Origin: SZUA-309 sp050185825
GTDB lineage: Bacteria > Pseudomonadota > Gammaproteobacteria > Pseudomonadales > Azotimanducaceae
DNA length: 64,000 bases
NCBI GenBank assembly: GCA_050185825.1
Contig: JBFWZA010000008.1
Location: forward strand, 62,001-126,000
Direction: 5' to 3'
Shown here: positions 55,463 to 63,706 of the stretch, one piece after another
Layout of the letters: every line of letters begins with the position of its first letter
How positions within the stretch are numbered: the stretch's first letter is position 1
Notes under the pieces: generated by a model
Seen by the model: the letters and a program-made list of their open reading frames with translations, nothing else
Told to the model about the DNA's origin: nothing
Database searches by the model: none
Translations under genes and position numbers: made by a program

Positions 55463-56572
55463 TCAGGTAACGGTGGTAGTGAGTGGTTCGACCCAGCCCT
55501 GATCGACCGCTGCAGCGTGGCGGACGGTCTCGGGTCCCCCGAGCAGCTGGCGGTTGGCTTCGATGCGCTTGTACCACAGATGCAGGCCCAGCTCTTCGGT
55601 GAAGCCCATCCCACCGTGAATCTCGATCGAAGAGCGGGCGATGAACTTGCCGACCTCGGATGCCAGGGACTTGGCGTGGCAGGCGTGCAGGACCCGCTCC
55701 GCCGGCTCCGCATCGAAGGCGTGGGCGGCGTACCAGATCAGCGATCGGCAGGGCTCGAGATCGGTGACCATGTCGGCCAGGAGATGCTTGACGCCCTGGA
55801 ACGAGCCGATGGGGCGATCGAACTGGAAGCGCTCCATCGAGTAATCCCGGGCGCGGAGCAGCATGATTTCAGCGGCGCCAAAGGTATCGGCCGCGAGCAT
55901 CAGCCGCCCCGCGGTGAGCAGAGTCTCGATGACCTGTGCGGCACGCCCCGGCGCACCCACGGTCTCGAACGGCGTGCGTTCGAGACCGACGACGGCAAAG
56001 CTGCGGGTACGGTCGACGTCGTTCAGCAACTCGATCGACACCCCTTCCGCGTCGCGCTCGATGACGATCAGCGTGCCTCCGTTGGCGGTCAGCAGAAAGT
56101 GGCTGGCGTCGTTTGCATCGAGAACGAAGTGGCGGCGTCCCCAGGCGCGATCGTCCTTCAGGGTCAGGTTGCTGAGCTGACGTGGCGCTCCGGCAACCTC
56201 AGCGAGGCCGACCCCGTAGCGATGTTCGCCGGTGGCGATCGGTCCGAGATGTCTCTCCTGCTGCTCGGACGTGCCGGCGAGCTGCCAGGCCAGCGGCGCA
56301 AGCACCGTGGTGCCGAGAAAGGGTACAGGCGCCACCGACCGTCCCATGGACTCGGCAATCACCTCTGCCTCCATCATGCCCAGTCCCGAGCCACCGTGGT
56401 CCTCAGGAATCAGCACCCCCGGGACGCCGAGCTCCACCAGCGCTCCCCACAGGTCCGGGTCGCATGGCTGGCCGGCCTTGCGCTTCAGAGTCTCGATATC
56501 GAGATGCTCATCCAGGCAGCGGCGCAGCATGTCCTGGAGCAATGTCTGCTCTTCACTCAGTCCAAAATGCAT
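55463..56572 (-). CDS. Acyl-CoA dehydrogenase, small-type subunit of a pair
   Basis: A 369-residue ACAD-fold protein: MHFGLSEEQTLLQDMLRRCL, then GVLIPEDHGGSGLGMMEAEV, SSIEIHGGMGFTEELGLHLW, and a C-terminus with LLGGPETVRHAAA. It is the counterpart of 29380 in the second ACAD pair. It lies 45 bp after the amidohydrolase gene in the same operon. Confidence 0.88.
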   Translation of the reverse strand: MHFGLSEEQTLLQDMLRRCLDEHLDIETLKRKAGQPCDPDLWGALVELGVPGVLIPEDHGGSGLGMMEAEVIAESMGRSVAPVPFLGTTVLAPLAWQLAGTSEQQERHLGPIATGEHRYGVGLAEVAGAPRQLSNLTLKDDRAWGRRHFVLDANDASHFLLTANGGTLIVIERDAEGVSIELLNDVDRTRSFAVVGLERTPFETVGAPGRAAQVIETLLTAGRLMLAADTFGAAEIMLLRARDYSMERFQFDRPIGSFQGVKHLLADMVTDLEPCRSLIWYAAHAFDAEPAERVLHACHAKSLASEVGKFIARSSIEIHGGMGFTEELGLHLWYKRIEANRQLLGGPETVRHAAAVDQGWVEPLTTTVT

Positions 56573-56617
56573 CAGTCCTCCAACAGGCCTTTTTCGACTA
56601 CTGAACCGGGCTCTGAC

Positions 56618-57736
56618 TCAGGCTGCGGCCTTCAGTGTGCGCAGATCTATGCCGTAGAGTTCGGCGACGTTGTCGCAAAGGATGGCGCGCTTCTGCTCGT
56701 CGGTAAGTCGAGCTGTATGCTCGGCCAGCATCTCCTGCGACCAGGGCCAGGTCGAATCCGAGTGGGGGAAGTCGTTGGCCCACATCAGCCGGCGCCAGTT
56801 CATCTGATCGGCGGAGCGAAAAGCCACCCAGTCGTCCTGGAACGTGGTGTAGATGTGATCGGCAAAGAACTCGCTCGGCAGCTTCGACAGCGTGATGCCG
56901 GGTGCGAGCCAGTTGCGGTGCCGCTTGTAGGCATGATCCATGCGATACATGTAGTGCGGAACCCAGCCTGCGTCCGCTTCCACGCAGACGACCTTCAGAT
57001 CGGGGTAACGCTCGAACACACCCCCGAAGATCAGAGTCCCCATGATGTCCTGGTTACCGCGGATGATGGACAGAAAGCTGTTGATACGCGGGCCGCGGTA
57101 GTGATTCGATCCCCGGATGGTCAGAATGTGAAACGACACCGGCAGGCCGAGCTCGATCGCCGCTTCCCAGACCGGGTTCCAGATGGGGTCGTCGAAGTCT
57201 TTCTCTCCCGGATTTCCCGAGAGCATGACTCCCCGCAGGCCCAGCTTCTTGATTTGCCGGAGATCCTCCACCGTGCGCTGCGGGTCCGTTGCAGCCGATT
57301 GACCGCAGCCCAGCAGGCGGTCCGGATGGGTGGCACAGTACTCCGTGATCCAGCGATTGTAGGCCGCGAAGCAGGCGTCCTTATAGGCGAAGTCGCTGTG
57401 ATTGCACAGCATCATGCCCACCGTGGGATAGATGATTTCTGCCGCCACGCCGTCCTGATCCTGCTCCACCAGCCGCGCCTGCGGGTCCCAACCCCCGCGA
57501 TGCAGGTCGTCGAAGCGCACACCGCCTTCGGCGAGCTCGTCGGGATCCTTGCCGGCGGCGGCGACCAGGCCGAGCGCGATGGGGCGCTCCATGCCGTCAA
57601 TGACGAACACGTCGCCCTGACTTTCGGTCCTGACGATGCGCGGCGCCTTATCGCGCCACTGCTTGTCGATGTAGTCGGTATAAGTGTTCGGAGCTTCCGT
57701 GATGTGGGAGTCCGCTGAGATTATGGGATAGGTCAT
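56618..57736 (-). CDS. PF04909-type amidohydrolase
   Basis: A 372-residue enzyme: IISADSHITEAPNTY (first metal motif), LGLPVSFHILTIRG (internal His), VVCVEADAGWVPHYMYRMDH and LMWANDFPHSDSTWPWS (catalytic Asp). The start overlaps the nitronate monooxygenase stop (ATGA). It is closest in style to the gene at 51207, less to the 34208/40134 pair. Confidence 0.88.
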   Translation of the reverse strand: MTYPIISADSHITEAPNTYTDYIDKQWRDKAPRIVRTESQGDVFVIDGMERPIALGLVAAAGKDPDELAEGGVRFDDLHRGGWDPQARLVEQDQDGVAAEIIYPTVGMMLCNHSDFAYKDACFAAYNRWITEYCATHPDRLLGCGQSAATDPQRTVEDLRQIKKLGLRGVMLSGNPGEKDFDDPIWNPVWEAAIELGLPVSFHILTIRGSNHYRGPRINSFLSIIRGNQDIMGTLIFGGVFERYPDLKVVCVEADAGWVPHYMYRMDHAYKRHRNWLAPGITLSKLPSEFFADHIYTTFQDDWVAFRSADQMNWRRLMWANDFPHSDSTWPWSQEMLAEHTARLTDEQKRAILCDNVAELYGIDLRTLKAAA

Positions 57737-58935
57737 GTGGGTATTCTCCGAAGCTGCTGAGCGGGAACGGTAGTGTGAGCGCCGACATGGAACGGCTGAT
57801 CGAGCGCCGCACGGGCGCCGGACACCAGATCGGCGAGTATGCTGTCGGCGGGTCGGATGGTTCGAATCAAGCCGGCTGCCGCACCTGCGGTACCGGGATG
57901 GACGTCCGCGCGACCGCTGCCGAATGCAGCGGCCAAAACCGGGCCGGATATTCGAGACTGGTAGGGTGCGGCGAGTGGTTCGAGTTCGGTGCGCTCCCAC
58001 GTGTCGGTCCAGAGCGAGCGCAGTGTGCGCTGGGGATGACCGGTAATAGAACGTGTCACGACCGTGGAGTCGTCACAGGCACCGATCAGCGCGCATCGCT
58101 GGAAGTCCGGCAAGCGGGCTTCGCAGGCCGCGAGGAAAGCGGTGCCGATCCAGGCGCCCTCCGCACCGAGCATTAACGCGGCGGCCACACCGCGCCCATC
58201 GCCGATGCCGCCGCCGGCCAGCACGGGCAGCCCTGGTCCGATGGCGTCGACGACTTGAGGTACGAGCGGCAGGGTACCGACGGGCGCGTTCAGCCCACCG
58301 GCCTCGTGGCCCTGAGCGACTACCACGTCGACACCGGCGGTTGCCAGCCGCACCGCATCTCGAACCTTTCCGGCGGTGGCGATCACCAGTATTCCGTGGT
58401 CGCGGATCTCCTTGAGATCGGGAAGCGGCGTTCCCAGGCCGGCGGAAAAGACGGGCACCTGCTCCTCGATGACGACCTGAACATGGGCCTCGAGCAACGC
58501 GGGCGTGCACAGCGGGACCACGCCTGGGTTGTCGGATTCGTCCTGAAGCTCGAGACCATGCTGCTCCATGAAGAATTCCGCAAACTCGAGACAGTCGACC
58601 AAATCGTCCGTGGGCGTGTTTGCACGCTTTCCTCGACGTGGAAGCTGACGCGGATATCCACAGGGCCGGGAATCTGGCAGCTCGATATACACGCCGAACG
58701 GTCTGTCGGTGAGTTTGCGGGTCCGCCGGATCAGGGTGCGAAGCTCGTCCGGCACGCAAGCGTTAACAGCTAGCAATCCCAATCCACCGGCATTGGACAC
58801 GGCAGCCGTGAGCTCAGGGCCGGCGATGCCGGGCATGCCGGCCAGCACGATAGGGTGCTGAATACCGAGCAAGCGGCACAAACGTGTCTCGATTCGCGGT
58901 CGAGGTGCGGCGGGCAGGGGCGCGGGCGTGTTCAC
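57733..58935 (-). CDS. Nitronate monooxygenase / 2-nitropropane dioxygenase-family flavoprotein
   Basis: A 400-residue FMN TIM-barrel protein: LGIQHPIVLAGMPGIAGPEL, then AVSNAGGLGLLAVNA, VVVAQGHEAGGLNAPVGTLP (active-site His region) and LPVLAGGGIGDGRGVAAALM (FMN phosphate loop). Known members oxidise nitronates, but many act as NADH:quinone or enoyl reductases. It overlaps iclR upstream and the amidohydrolase downstream by ATGA on each side. Confidence 0.87.
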   Translation of the reverse strand: MNTPAPLPAAPRPRIETRLCRLLGIQHPIVLAGMPGIAGPELTAAVSNAGGLGLLAVNACVPDELRTLIRRTRKLTDRPFGVYIELPDSRPCGYPRQLPRRGKRANTPTDDLVDCLEFAEFFMEQHGLELQDESDNPGVVPLCTPALLEAHVQVVIEEQVPVFSAGLGTPLPDLKEIRDHGILVIATAGKVRDAVRLATAGVDVVVAQGHEAGGLNAPVGTLPLVPQVVDAIGPGLPVLAGGGIGDGRGVAAALMLGAEGAWIGTAFLAACEARLPDFQRCALIGACDDSTVVTRSITGHPQRTLRSLWTDTWERTELEPLAAPYQSRISGPVLAAAFGSGRADVHPGTAGAAAGLIRTIRPADSILADLVSGARAALDQPFHVGAHTTVPAQQLRRIPT

Positions 58936-59699
58936 GCGCGCTTCTCCGCAGGCATTCCGTATTGGTCGAGTGTTTTTCGAAGTAGGGCGAGATATTCCTG
59001 GCGCCTTGTGGCGATCCAGTCTTCCGGCGCGGCGAGACCCACCGCGGCGGGACGCCCGCTTCGGTCCAGATTCATCGGCATGCCCACCATGGTGGCGCCA
59101 GGTACGACCAGTCCTGTGCAGATGGCAAAGCCACGCTCTCGCGCCCGTGTGATCGCACGCCAGAGGTCGTCATAAGAAGCCTTGCAGTCTGGATCGCGCC
59201 GCATGGATTGCTGGAGCAGGCGACCGGCTTCGGGCGAGTCGTACTGGCTGAGCAGCACCCGGCCCAGCGTGGTGGCGTGAAGTAGCCTTCGGGTACCCGG
59301 CTTGACGTGATAACGGATGGCCGTTGTGCCCTGCAGCACCTTGATGTACTGAACGTGCACCCCGGATCGAATGGCGGCAATCACCGTGCATTGCGTGGCA
59401 TCGAGCAGTTCCTGCATTAGCCGCTGCACAGCTTTGACCGGCAGGCTCTCATGCTCGATCCAGTGTCCCAGCATCGAAATTCGGATGCTCGGAAAGAACT
59501 CCTTCTCAATCGAGTCGTACTCGAGGTAACCGAGATTTTCCAGACTGCGCAGCAGAGCAGCGGCGCTGGAATGCGGATAGCCGAGGCAGTCGGCAACTTC
59601 GTTGATAGATACTGGCCTGCGCAGTTCATCGAATAGCTCGAAGATTTCCAGCACGCGTGCCGCAGACTTGACGACGTTGGCTGATGACGGTGACAACAC
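58932..59699 (-). CDS. IclR-family transcriptional regulator
   Basis: A 255-residue regulator. The N-terminal winged HTH is in residues 8-70 (VKSAARVLEIFELFDELRRP, SINEVADCLGYPHSSAAALL), with a GAF-like ligand domain (HVKPGTRRLLHATTLGRVLL, CTGLVVPGATMVGMPMN). It is the first gene of the nine-gene operon and diverges from ferredoxin-P450, with an inverted repeat in between; it likely controls both. Confidence 0.93.
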   Translation of the reverse strand: MLSPSSANVVKSAARVLEIFELFDELRRPVSINEVADCLGYPHSSAAALLRSLENLGYLEYDSIEKEFFPSIRISMLGHWIEHESLPVKAVQRLMQELLDATQCTVIAAIRSGVHVQYIKVLQGTTAIRYHVKPGTRRLLHATTLGRVLLSQYDSPEAGRLLQQSMRRDPDCKASYDDLWRAITRARERGFAICTGLVVPGATMVGMPMNLDRSGRPAAVGLAAPEDWIATRRQEYLALLRKTLDQYGMPAEKRA

Positions 59700-59746
59700 T
59701 GCCTCCCTTTCCCGAGCAGGATACGCGCCGACTGAGACGACGCCTT

Positions 59747-59773
59747 TACTTTTAACACATATGTGCGAAAGTA
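59747..59773. promoter_or_regulatory. Inverted repeat in iclR / ferredoxin divergent promoter
   Basis: TACTTT-TAA-CACAT-ATGTG-CG-AAAGTA. The central CACATATGTG is a perfect 10-bp palindrome, and the outer TACTTT/AAAGTA arms also match, with one extra base on the left. It is 48 bp from the iclR start and 29 bp from the ferredoxin start, a fitting place for an IclR operator. Confidence 0.55.
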
Positions 59774-59801
59774 CAACATGTTTATGCTAAAGGAGGCAGT
59801 C

Positions 59802-59996
59802 ATGAAGGTGAGTGTGGACATGGAGTTGTGCGAAGCGAATGCGCTTTGCGTGATCGAGTGCCCAGAGGTGTTTCAGCTCACGGACGACGACAAGCTGATC
59901 CTTCTGAAGGAGCATCCAGGTGAGGAGCTGCGCGCCAGGGTGGAAGCGGCGGCCCAACTCTGCCCGAGGCTTGCCATTACTGTGACCGACGACTGA
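59802..59996 (+). CDS. P450-type [3Fe-4S] ferredoxin
   Basis: A 64-residue ferredoxin. C10-x5-C16 and C54-P fit the P450-associated single-cluster type with Ala13 at the position of the fourth ligand, which favours [3Fe-4S]. C20, in IECPEVF, is extra. The ribosome site AAAGGAGG lies 6 bp before ATG 59802. It is followed by a P450 gene 14 bp later and is its likely electron donor. Confidence 0.92.
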   Translation: MKVSVDMELCEANALCVIECPEVFQLTDDDKLILLKEHPGEELRARVEAAAQLCPRLAITVTDD

Positions 59997-60010
59997 CCTT
60001 GGAGAATGAC

Positions 60011-61237
60011 ATGCACACACCGACGGCTCCCATCGAGATAATCGATCCCGACTATTACCAGCAGCATGGCTATCCACACCGGTTCTGGGCCGAACTGCGC
60101 CGCGACCGACCCATCGCCTACTGCAAGCACCCTAAGCTGGTTCCTTTCTATGCGGTCACCCGCTACGAGGACATCGTCAACATCTCCAAACAGCCGGGCG
60201 TGTTCGAGAACGCGCCGCTGCTCTCGGTTCAGCCGGAGGCTGAGGAAGACCTGATTACGCGCGTCCGGACGCTTCTGAACATGGACCCTCCTGACCATCG
60301 TATATATCGCCAGCTCATGAGCCGCTACTTCACCAAGCGCCGATTGAACGAGGATCAGCACCGGTTGGATCGCGTCGCAGAGGATCTGCTCGATAGCGTG
60401 GCAGATGAGTCGGAGATGGATTTTGTCACGCGGGTGTCGGCGATCCTGCCGCTGGCTGTCATCGCAGAACTCATGGGACTCCCACAGGAGGATCGGGATC
60501 AATTCTTCAGGTGGACGAACGAGATTGTCGGCGCGAACGATCCCGAGTTCCGGCGTGAGGATGGGACGACAGGTCGAGAGCTGGCGCAGCGCGCGATCGA
60601 GGAGGTGTTTGCCTATTGCAGCGACTTCGTCGAAGACCGTCGCAAGCATCCGCGCGATGACCTGACGACGGTGCTGGCCACCGCGAAGATTGAAGGTGAG
60701 TATCTTCCGCCCCTGGAGTTGTTGTCATACTTGTTTCTGCTGATCGCGGCAGGCAACGAAACGACGAGAAATGCGACCAGCGGAGGCGTACTGGCACTCA
60801 TGGAGCATCGTGATCAGCTCGAGCTGGTTCAGAAACAGCCCGAACTGCTGGATTCGCTGGTCGAAGAAATGGTGCGCTGGACCAGTCCGGTGATTCACTT
60901 CTGCCGCACACCGAACCGCGATGTCACGCTGCACGATGTGCCCATCAAAGCGGGCGAGCACCTGACGCTGTTCTACCCTTCCGCCAATCGCGACGAGACA
61001 GTCTTTTCGGAACCGATGAGGTTCGACGTTCAGCGCGACAAGAATCCTCAGATCGGTTTCGGTATCGGTGAACACCTGTGTCTGGGGGCACACCTCGCGC
61101 GCAACGAGCTGCGTGCGATCTTCAAAACGTTACTCACACGAATGCGGGAAATTGAGCTCATCGAGCCGCCTGAGCGCCTGAGGTCGGGATTCATCGGGGG
61201 CATCAAGCACCTGAAGGTACGGTTGCATCTGACCTGA
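60011..61237 (+). CDS. Cytochrome P450
   Basis: A 408-residue bacterial P450 with full signatures: I-helix IAAGNETTRN (245-254), ExxR EMVR (286-289) and haem loop FGIGEHLCLGAHLAR with C357. HFCRTPNRDVTLHDVPIKAG matches the CYP125/CYP142/CYP124-like steroid/terpenoid hydroxylase style, though subfamily cannot be set by eye. ATG 60011 with GGAGA is preferred over TTG 59999. Confidence 0.93.
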   Translation: MHTPTAPIEIIDPDYYQQHGYPHRFWAELRRDRPIAYCKHPKLVPFYAVTRYEDIVNISKQPGVFENAPLLSVQPEAEEDLITRVRTLLNMDPPDHRIYRQLMSRYFTKRRLNEDQHRLDRVAEDLLDSVADESEMDFVTRVSAILPLAVIAELMGLPQEDRDQFFRWTNEIVGANDPEFRREDGTTGRELAQRAIEEVFAYCSDFVEDRRKHPRDDLTTVLATAKIEGEYLPPLELLSYLFLLIAAGNETTRNATSGGVLALMEHRDQLELVQKQPELLDSLVEEMVRWTSPVIHFCRTPNRDVTLHDVPIKAGEHLTLFYPSANRDETVFSEPMRFDVQRDKNPQIGFGIGEHLCLGAHLARNELRAIFKTLLTRMREIELIEPPERLRSGFIGGIKHLKVRLHLT

Positions 61238-61409
61238 CGACCTGTAGAGACCGCTTTGTCGTCGTTGCCGGCAGGCAGTTGGTAATTGAAGGACTGCCAG
61301 CATTTTTTTTCGCTGGACTGACCGCAACATGTAAGTACAATTACTATTCGCTGTGGCTGAGCTCCCGAACTCCTCTCCCCTTCCAGAAGGGCTTGGTCAC
61401 AGCGAGCCG

Positions 61410-61468
61410 CGCGCCCGGGGATACCTCTCTCCTCTCCTTCGGGCCCCGGGTGCGTGGCGTTCTTTTTT
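61410..61468 (+). terminator. Putative terminator after ferredoxin-P450
   Basis: An 11-bp stem (61410-61420 with 61444-61454, one G-U pair, core CCCGGGG/CCCCGGG) with a 23-nt loop is followed 8 nt later by six T (61463-61468). It lies 170 bp past the P450 stop and ahead of a convergent gene. The long loop and T gap make it imperfect. A weaker hairpin CCAGC-N10-GCTGG lies near 61298-61317. Confidence 0.4.
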
Positions 61469-61477
61469 CCATACCTG

Positions 61478-61930
61478 CTATTTCTTCGGATCGCGGATCG
61501 TCACGGTACCCTGCGCGACGGCGGCGAGCCGCCCTTCATTGACCAGAGCGATGTGGACGATGGCGAGTGTTCGGCTCATGTTGATGATTCGGGCGGTCGC
61601 ACTGACCGTACCCTTGTTGACAGGAGCTGTCAGGTTGATCTTGAACTCCGTAGTTGCTGCCCATTGGCCTGGTTTCATGGCTGGGTAGCAGACGCATCCG
61701 AGCATGTGGTCGCAGAAAGCCGACAGGACACCACCGTGCATGTTGCCGAAGGGTGTGAGCAGCTCTTCGCGCACGTCGAGCTCACCAGTCATGACACCCG
61801 GTTCAGCGGCGGTGATCCTGAATCCGAGATACTCGTGCAGACCGCCGGCGCCGCCGCGGTTTGCCAGGAAGCCGTCTGCAATCTTCTGGTCGAAGGGCAC
61901 GTCGGCAACGGGAATACTGTAATCGCTCAC
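61478..61930 (-). CDS. PaaI-type hotdog thioesterase
   Basis: A 150-residue single hotdog domain: LGFRITAAEPGVMTGELDVR, TPFGNMHGGVLSAFCDHMLG (HGG motif) and ATTEFKINLTAPVNKGTVSA. It probably hydrolyses aryl- or short acyl-CoA thioesters that stall the pathway. It is followed on this strand by the P450 terminator region and preceded by a dehydrogenase gene 46 bp upstream. Confidence 0.9.
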   Translation of the reverse strand: MSDYSIPVADVPFDQKIADGFLANRGGAGGLHEYLGFRITAAEPGVMTGELDVREELLTPFGNMHGGVLSAFCDHMLGCVCYPAMKPGQWAATTEFKINLTAPVNKGTVSATARIINMSRTLAIVHIALVNEGRLAAVAQGTVTIRDPKK

Positions 61931-61976
61931 AATTGGGCTCCTTGTCTGTGGAATATGGTTGGTGGAACGGATGTGC

Positions 61977-63068
61977 TCATTTCGGGGGGATCAGGCAGGA
62001 ATGGATCGACTCGTCGCCCTCCACCTCCCGGGCAAGAGTCCGGATCGCGAGATCCGCGTTCTCCAGAGAGAAATTGTGGGTATGCATCTGCTCGATGGGG
62101 ATTCGGCCTGACTCGATCAGCCGGATGGCACTGCGATAGCCGGAGGAGGTCACACCGATCGCCCCATGGATGGTGACCTCTTTCATGACAATCAGGTCTG
62201 AGACGAAATCATCTATCGCCTTGAAACCTTTTACACCGGCGAGCACGATCCGGCCTCCTGGTTTGACCATGTCCAGAGCATCGCGAACGGGTTGGGTCGC
62301 ATAGGCAGAGACGTCGAGCACGACGTCAGCGCCTCCATCGGTCAAGGCTCTGACACGCTCCACGGCGGGTTCGTTGTCGACGTCGACGGTGTGGTCGGCA
62401 CCAAAGGTCCGCGCGAGTTCCAGTTTGCGTGCGTCGGCAGCGAGCCCGGTCACGATGATCTTTCCTGCTCCTACTTCCCGGCAGGCAATGACGCTGGACA
62501 GACCGCGCTGGCCGGGTCCCAGGATAACGACGCTCTCTCCCGGTTTCGTCTCCGGTATCTCGACTGCCCAGCGGAACCCGGCCCCCAACGGATTGAACAT
62601 CACGGCCAAATCAGCGGGAAGCGATGGATCCACGCGATGAATCACCGAGTTGGCGTGCAGATACATGTACTGCGCGTATCCCCCCCACAGCCCCGGCGCC
62701 TCGCTCAGTGGGATGTACGAGTAGATGCGACGATTCTCACAGAGGTGGTATCGGCCATCGAAGCAGGTGGAGCAGTGTCTGCAGGATAGCATCGTCTCTA
62801 CCGCCACCCGGTCGCCGACGTCCACGCCCCACCGCTCGGCCGCGACATCCCCGATTCGAGCGATCCTGCCCAGCGGCTCATGTCCCGGTATCACCGGCAT
62901 GGGGGTGCGCAGAGCCCCTTCATACTGCTCATAATCGCTGCCGCAGATGCCGCAAGCCTCGATTTCGAGAATGGCACTGAAGTCGTCGATGTCCGGGATC
63001 TCGACGTCCCGAGGCTCGAGGGTCCGAACGCCGGTCTGTACCATCGTAAAGGATTTTTCGGGCAACAT
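61977..63068 (-). CDS. Zinc-type medium-chain dehydrogenase
   Basis: A 363-residue MDR protein: EACGICGSDYEQYEG, MPVIPGHEPLGRIARIG (catalytic zinc), CRHCSTCFDGRYHLC (structural zinc) and VVILGPGQRGLSSVIACREV (NAD site). NPLGAGFRWAVEIPE replaces the usual proton-relay region. It may be a polyol or alcohol dehydrogenase. GGAGGGATCAG lies upstream of its ATG. The operator-like site at 63093 lies in its promoter. Confidence 0.9.
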   Translation of the reverse strand: MLPEKSFTMVQTGVRTLEPRDVEIPDIDDFSAILEIEACGICGSDYEQYEGALRTPMPVIPGHEPLGRIARIGDVAAERWGVDVGDRVAVETMLSCRHCSTCFDGRYHLCENRRIYSYIPLSEAPGLWGGYAQYMYLHANSVIHRVDPSLPADLAVMFNPLGAGFRWAVEIPETKPGESVVILGPGQRGLSSVIACREVGAGKIIVTGLAADARKLELARTFGADHTVDVDNEPAVERVRALTDGGADVVLDVSAYATQPVRDALDMVKPGGRIVLAGVKGFKAIDDFVSDLIVMKEVTIHGAIGVTSSGYRSAIRLIESGRIPIEQMHTHNFSLENADLAIRTLAREVEGDESIHSCLIPPK

Positions 63069-63092
63069 GACTGATCCCTCCAGTTCACTCTA

Positions 63093-63110
63093 TAGTAAGC
63101 TTATTTACTA
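63093..63110. promoter_or_regulatory. Candidate operator TAGTAA-N6-TTACTA
   Basis: TAGTAA-GCTTAT-TTACTA: perfect 6-bp arms around a core that contains the palindrome TAAGCTTA. It lies between the divergent dehydrogenase (63068) and thioesterase (63128) starts. Related sites are at 29342 and 38852. The size and symmetry fit a TetR-type repressor. Confidence 0.5.
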
Positions 63111-63127
63111 CACCGAGGGCAGCGCAA

Positions 63128-63706
63128 GTGTTTGCGGCGACGCACGGGAAACCTTTCGGTAAGCGTGCTTTCGGCAATGGTGATCTGCTGGAGTACGTCG
63201 TGGATGGATTGGATATGGTCGCTCTTCTGGCGCGTCCGGACGTGCGCTCGGTCTTCGAGCGGCTGCCGGGTGCGCACCGGGATCTTGGAATCGAACTCGT
63301 CTCAGTGGACGACGGCGAGGTGCGCATGCGATTGCCAGCTGTCAGCCGAGTGGCTAGACGCGCCGCGTCGGCAGCCGTTCATGCCGGAGCCGTGATTACC
63401 ACTATGGATTCCGCCATGGGATTGGCGGTGCTGGTGCGCCTTTCGGCACCTTCTTCGCTGGCGACCTTGGAGCTCAGGTACGACGAGCTGCGTGAACCAA
63501 TCGAAAGCCCGTCGATTTTCGTTGCCGCACGATGCGCGGGGATCTTTCACGACGTGGCATACGTGGATGCCGTTGCCAAGGACGACGAGGGCGACTTCGC
63601 GCGCGGAGTCGCGAGGTTCGTCATCACTGGCGGCGGGGATGATTTCATGGCGGGTGCGATGCGCATGCTCGCCGGCGACGTCGGACGAACCGAGGAACAA
63701 GTGTGA
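63128..63706 (+). CDS. PaaI/hotdog-type thioesterase family protein
   Basis: A 192-residue protein with a hotdog core in the C-terminal two thirds: LGIELVSVDDGEVRMRLPA, AVHAGAVITTMDSAMGLAVL (HGG equivalent reads HAG) and ATLELRYDELREP. The GTG start at 63128 has no clear ribosome site; ATG 63215 is an alternative that keeps the core. It overlaps the next thioesterase by GTGA, so the two likely form a heteromer or a tandem pair. Confidence 0.78.
   Translation: MFAATHGKPFGKRAFGNGDLLEYVVDGLDMVALLARPDVRSVFERLPGAHRDLGIELVSVDDGEVRMRLPAVSRVARRAASAAVHAGAVITTMDSAMGLAVLVRLSAPSSLATLELRYDELREPIESPSIFVAARCAGIFHDVAYVDAVAKDDEGDFARGVARFVITGGGDDFMAGAMRMLAGDVGRTEEQV

Noticed and set aside
54202..55713. 87-residue N-terminal extension of the large-type ACAD
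   Set aside because: The extra residues are antisense-like sequence over the 3' end of the adjacent ACAD; homology and GAGGAG place the start at 55452.
55451..57718. A 755-codon plus-strand frame
   Set aside because: It covers an ACAD gene and an amidohydrolase gene in antisense; those have full family motifs and ribosome sites.
61298..61317. Hairpin CCAGC-N10-GCTGG as the main P450 terminator
   Set aside because: The stem is only 5 bp and the T run is in the loop, not after the stem; the structure at 61410 fits better.
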